Below are positions 63,951-64,000 of a stretch of DNA of 64,000 bases, piece after piece. The position numbers and the translations under genes were made by a program. Source of the DNA: Phallusia mammillata. Lineage: Eukaryota > Chordata > Ascidiacea > Phlebobranchia > Ascidiidae. Below the pieces are notes generated by a model. That model was not told where the DNA came from, did not search any database, and saw only the letters and a program-made list of their open reading frames with translations. The stretch lies in NCBI GenBank assembly GCA_003260075.1, contig QLIY01000147.1:62001-126000 (forward strand). The letters are read 5' to 3'. The number at the start of each line of letters is the position of its first letter. The stretch's first letter is position 1.

Positions 63951-64000
63951 CAAATTAATAATCCGTTTTATCAAATGTACATGCAATGTATGCATTGTAC

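Overview
The window is animal nuclear DNA and most probably comes from an ascidian tunicate of the Ciona type. It is AT-rich, the genes have many small exons with GT-AG introns, two conserved metazoan gene families are present, and allele-like copies differ by about 4 percent. The species is an inference; no sequence search could be run.

Three gene models are supported. (1) On the minus strand, 22 coding exons between 36019 and 3079 encode about 969 residues of an SLC4-family sodium-coupled bicarbonate transporter of the NBCe/NBCn/NDCBE group. The splice phases agree at every junction. The model starts at a probable initiator methionine and runs off the left edge after the conserved [19 protein letters not shown] segment, so the last membrane spans and the C-terminus are missing. 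(2) Also on the minus strand, two phase-compatible exons (43417-43750 and 39019-39177) belong to an unrecognised, partly coiled-coil protein upstream of the transporter. (3) On the plus strand, 13 exons from 53387 to 63739 encode the first 443 residues of a neurobeachin-like (NBEAL1/2) protein. Its BEACH and WD40 parts must lie beyond the right edge. The transporter and the NBEAL gene point away from each other; no functional link is visible.

Non-coding sequence is rich in non-autonomous DNA transposons. Six of them (four with cagtggttctcaaac-type or caggggtctc ends, two with tagtgatgggacga ends) have clear or near-perfect 8-bp target duplications, and a seventh has an imperfect one, as expected for hAT elements. 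One hAT element is inserted in another element whose empty site is preserved elsewhere in the window. There are also pogo-like MITEs, a long inverted-repeat MITE, tRNA-like repeats and a dispersed short motif ending in agcttcgtgca.

The most striking signal is probably not biological. More than 20 direct duplications are joined by a run of about 10 G, and three more by a single N. In each, the left copy ends at the run and the right copy continues into new sequence. This is what unmerged overlapping contig ends or haplotypes look like when the gap filler has become G. Longer pure G runs (39 to 93 bases) mostly lack flanking duplications and look like sized gaps. Duplicated exons at these junctions should not be read as real extra exons without checking raw reads. 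The joins do expose real allelic differences: only synonymous changes in a duplicated transporter exon, and two presence/absence indels that carry repeats.
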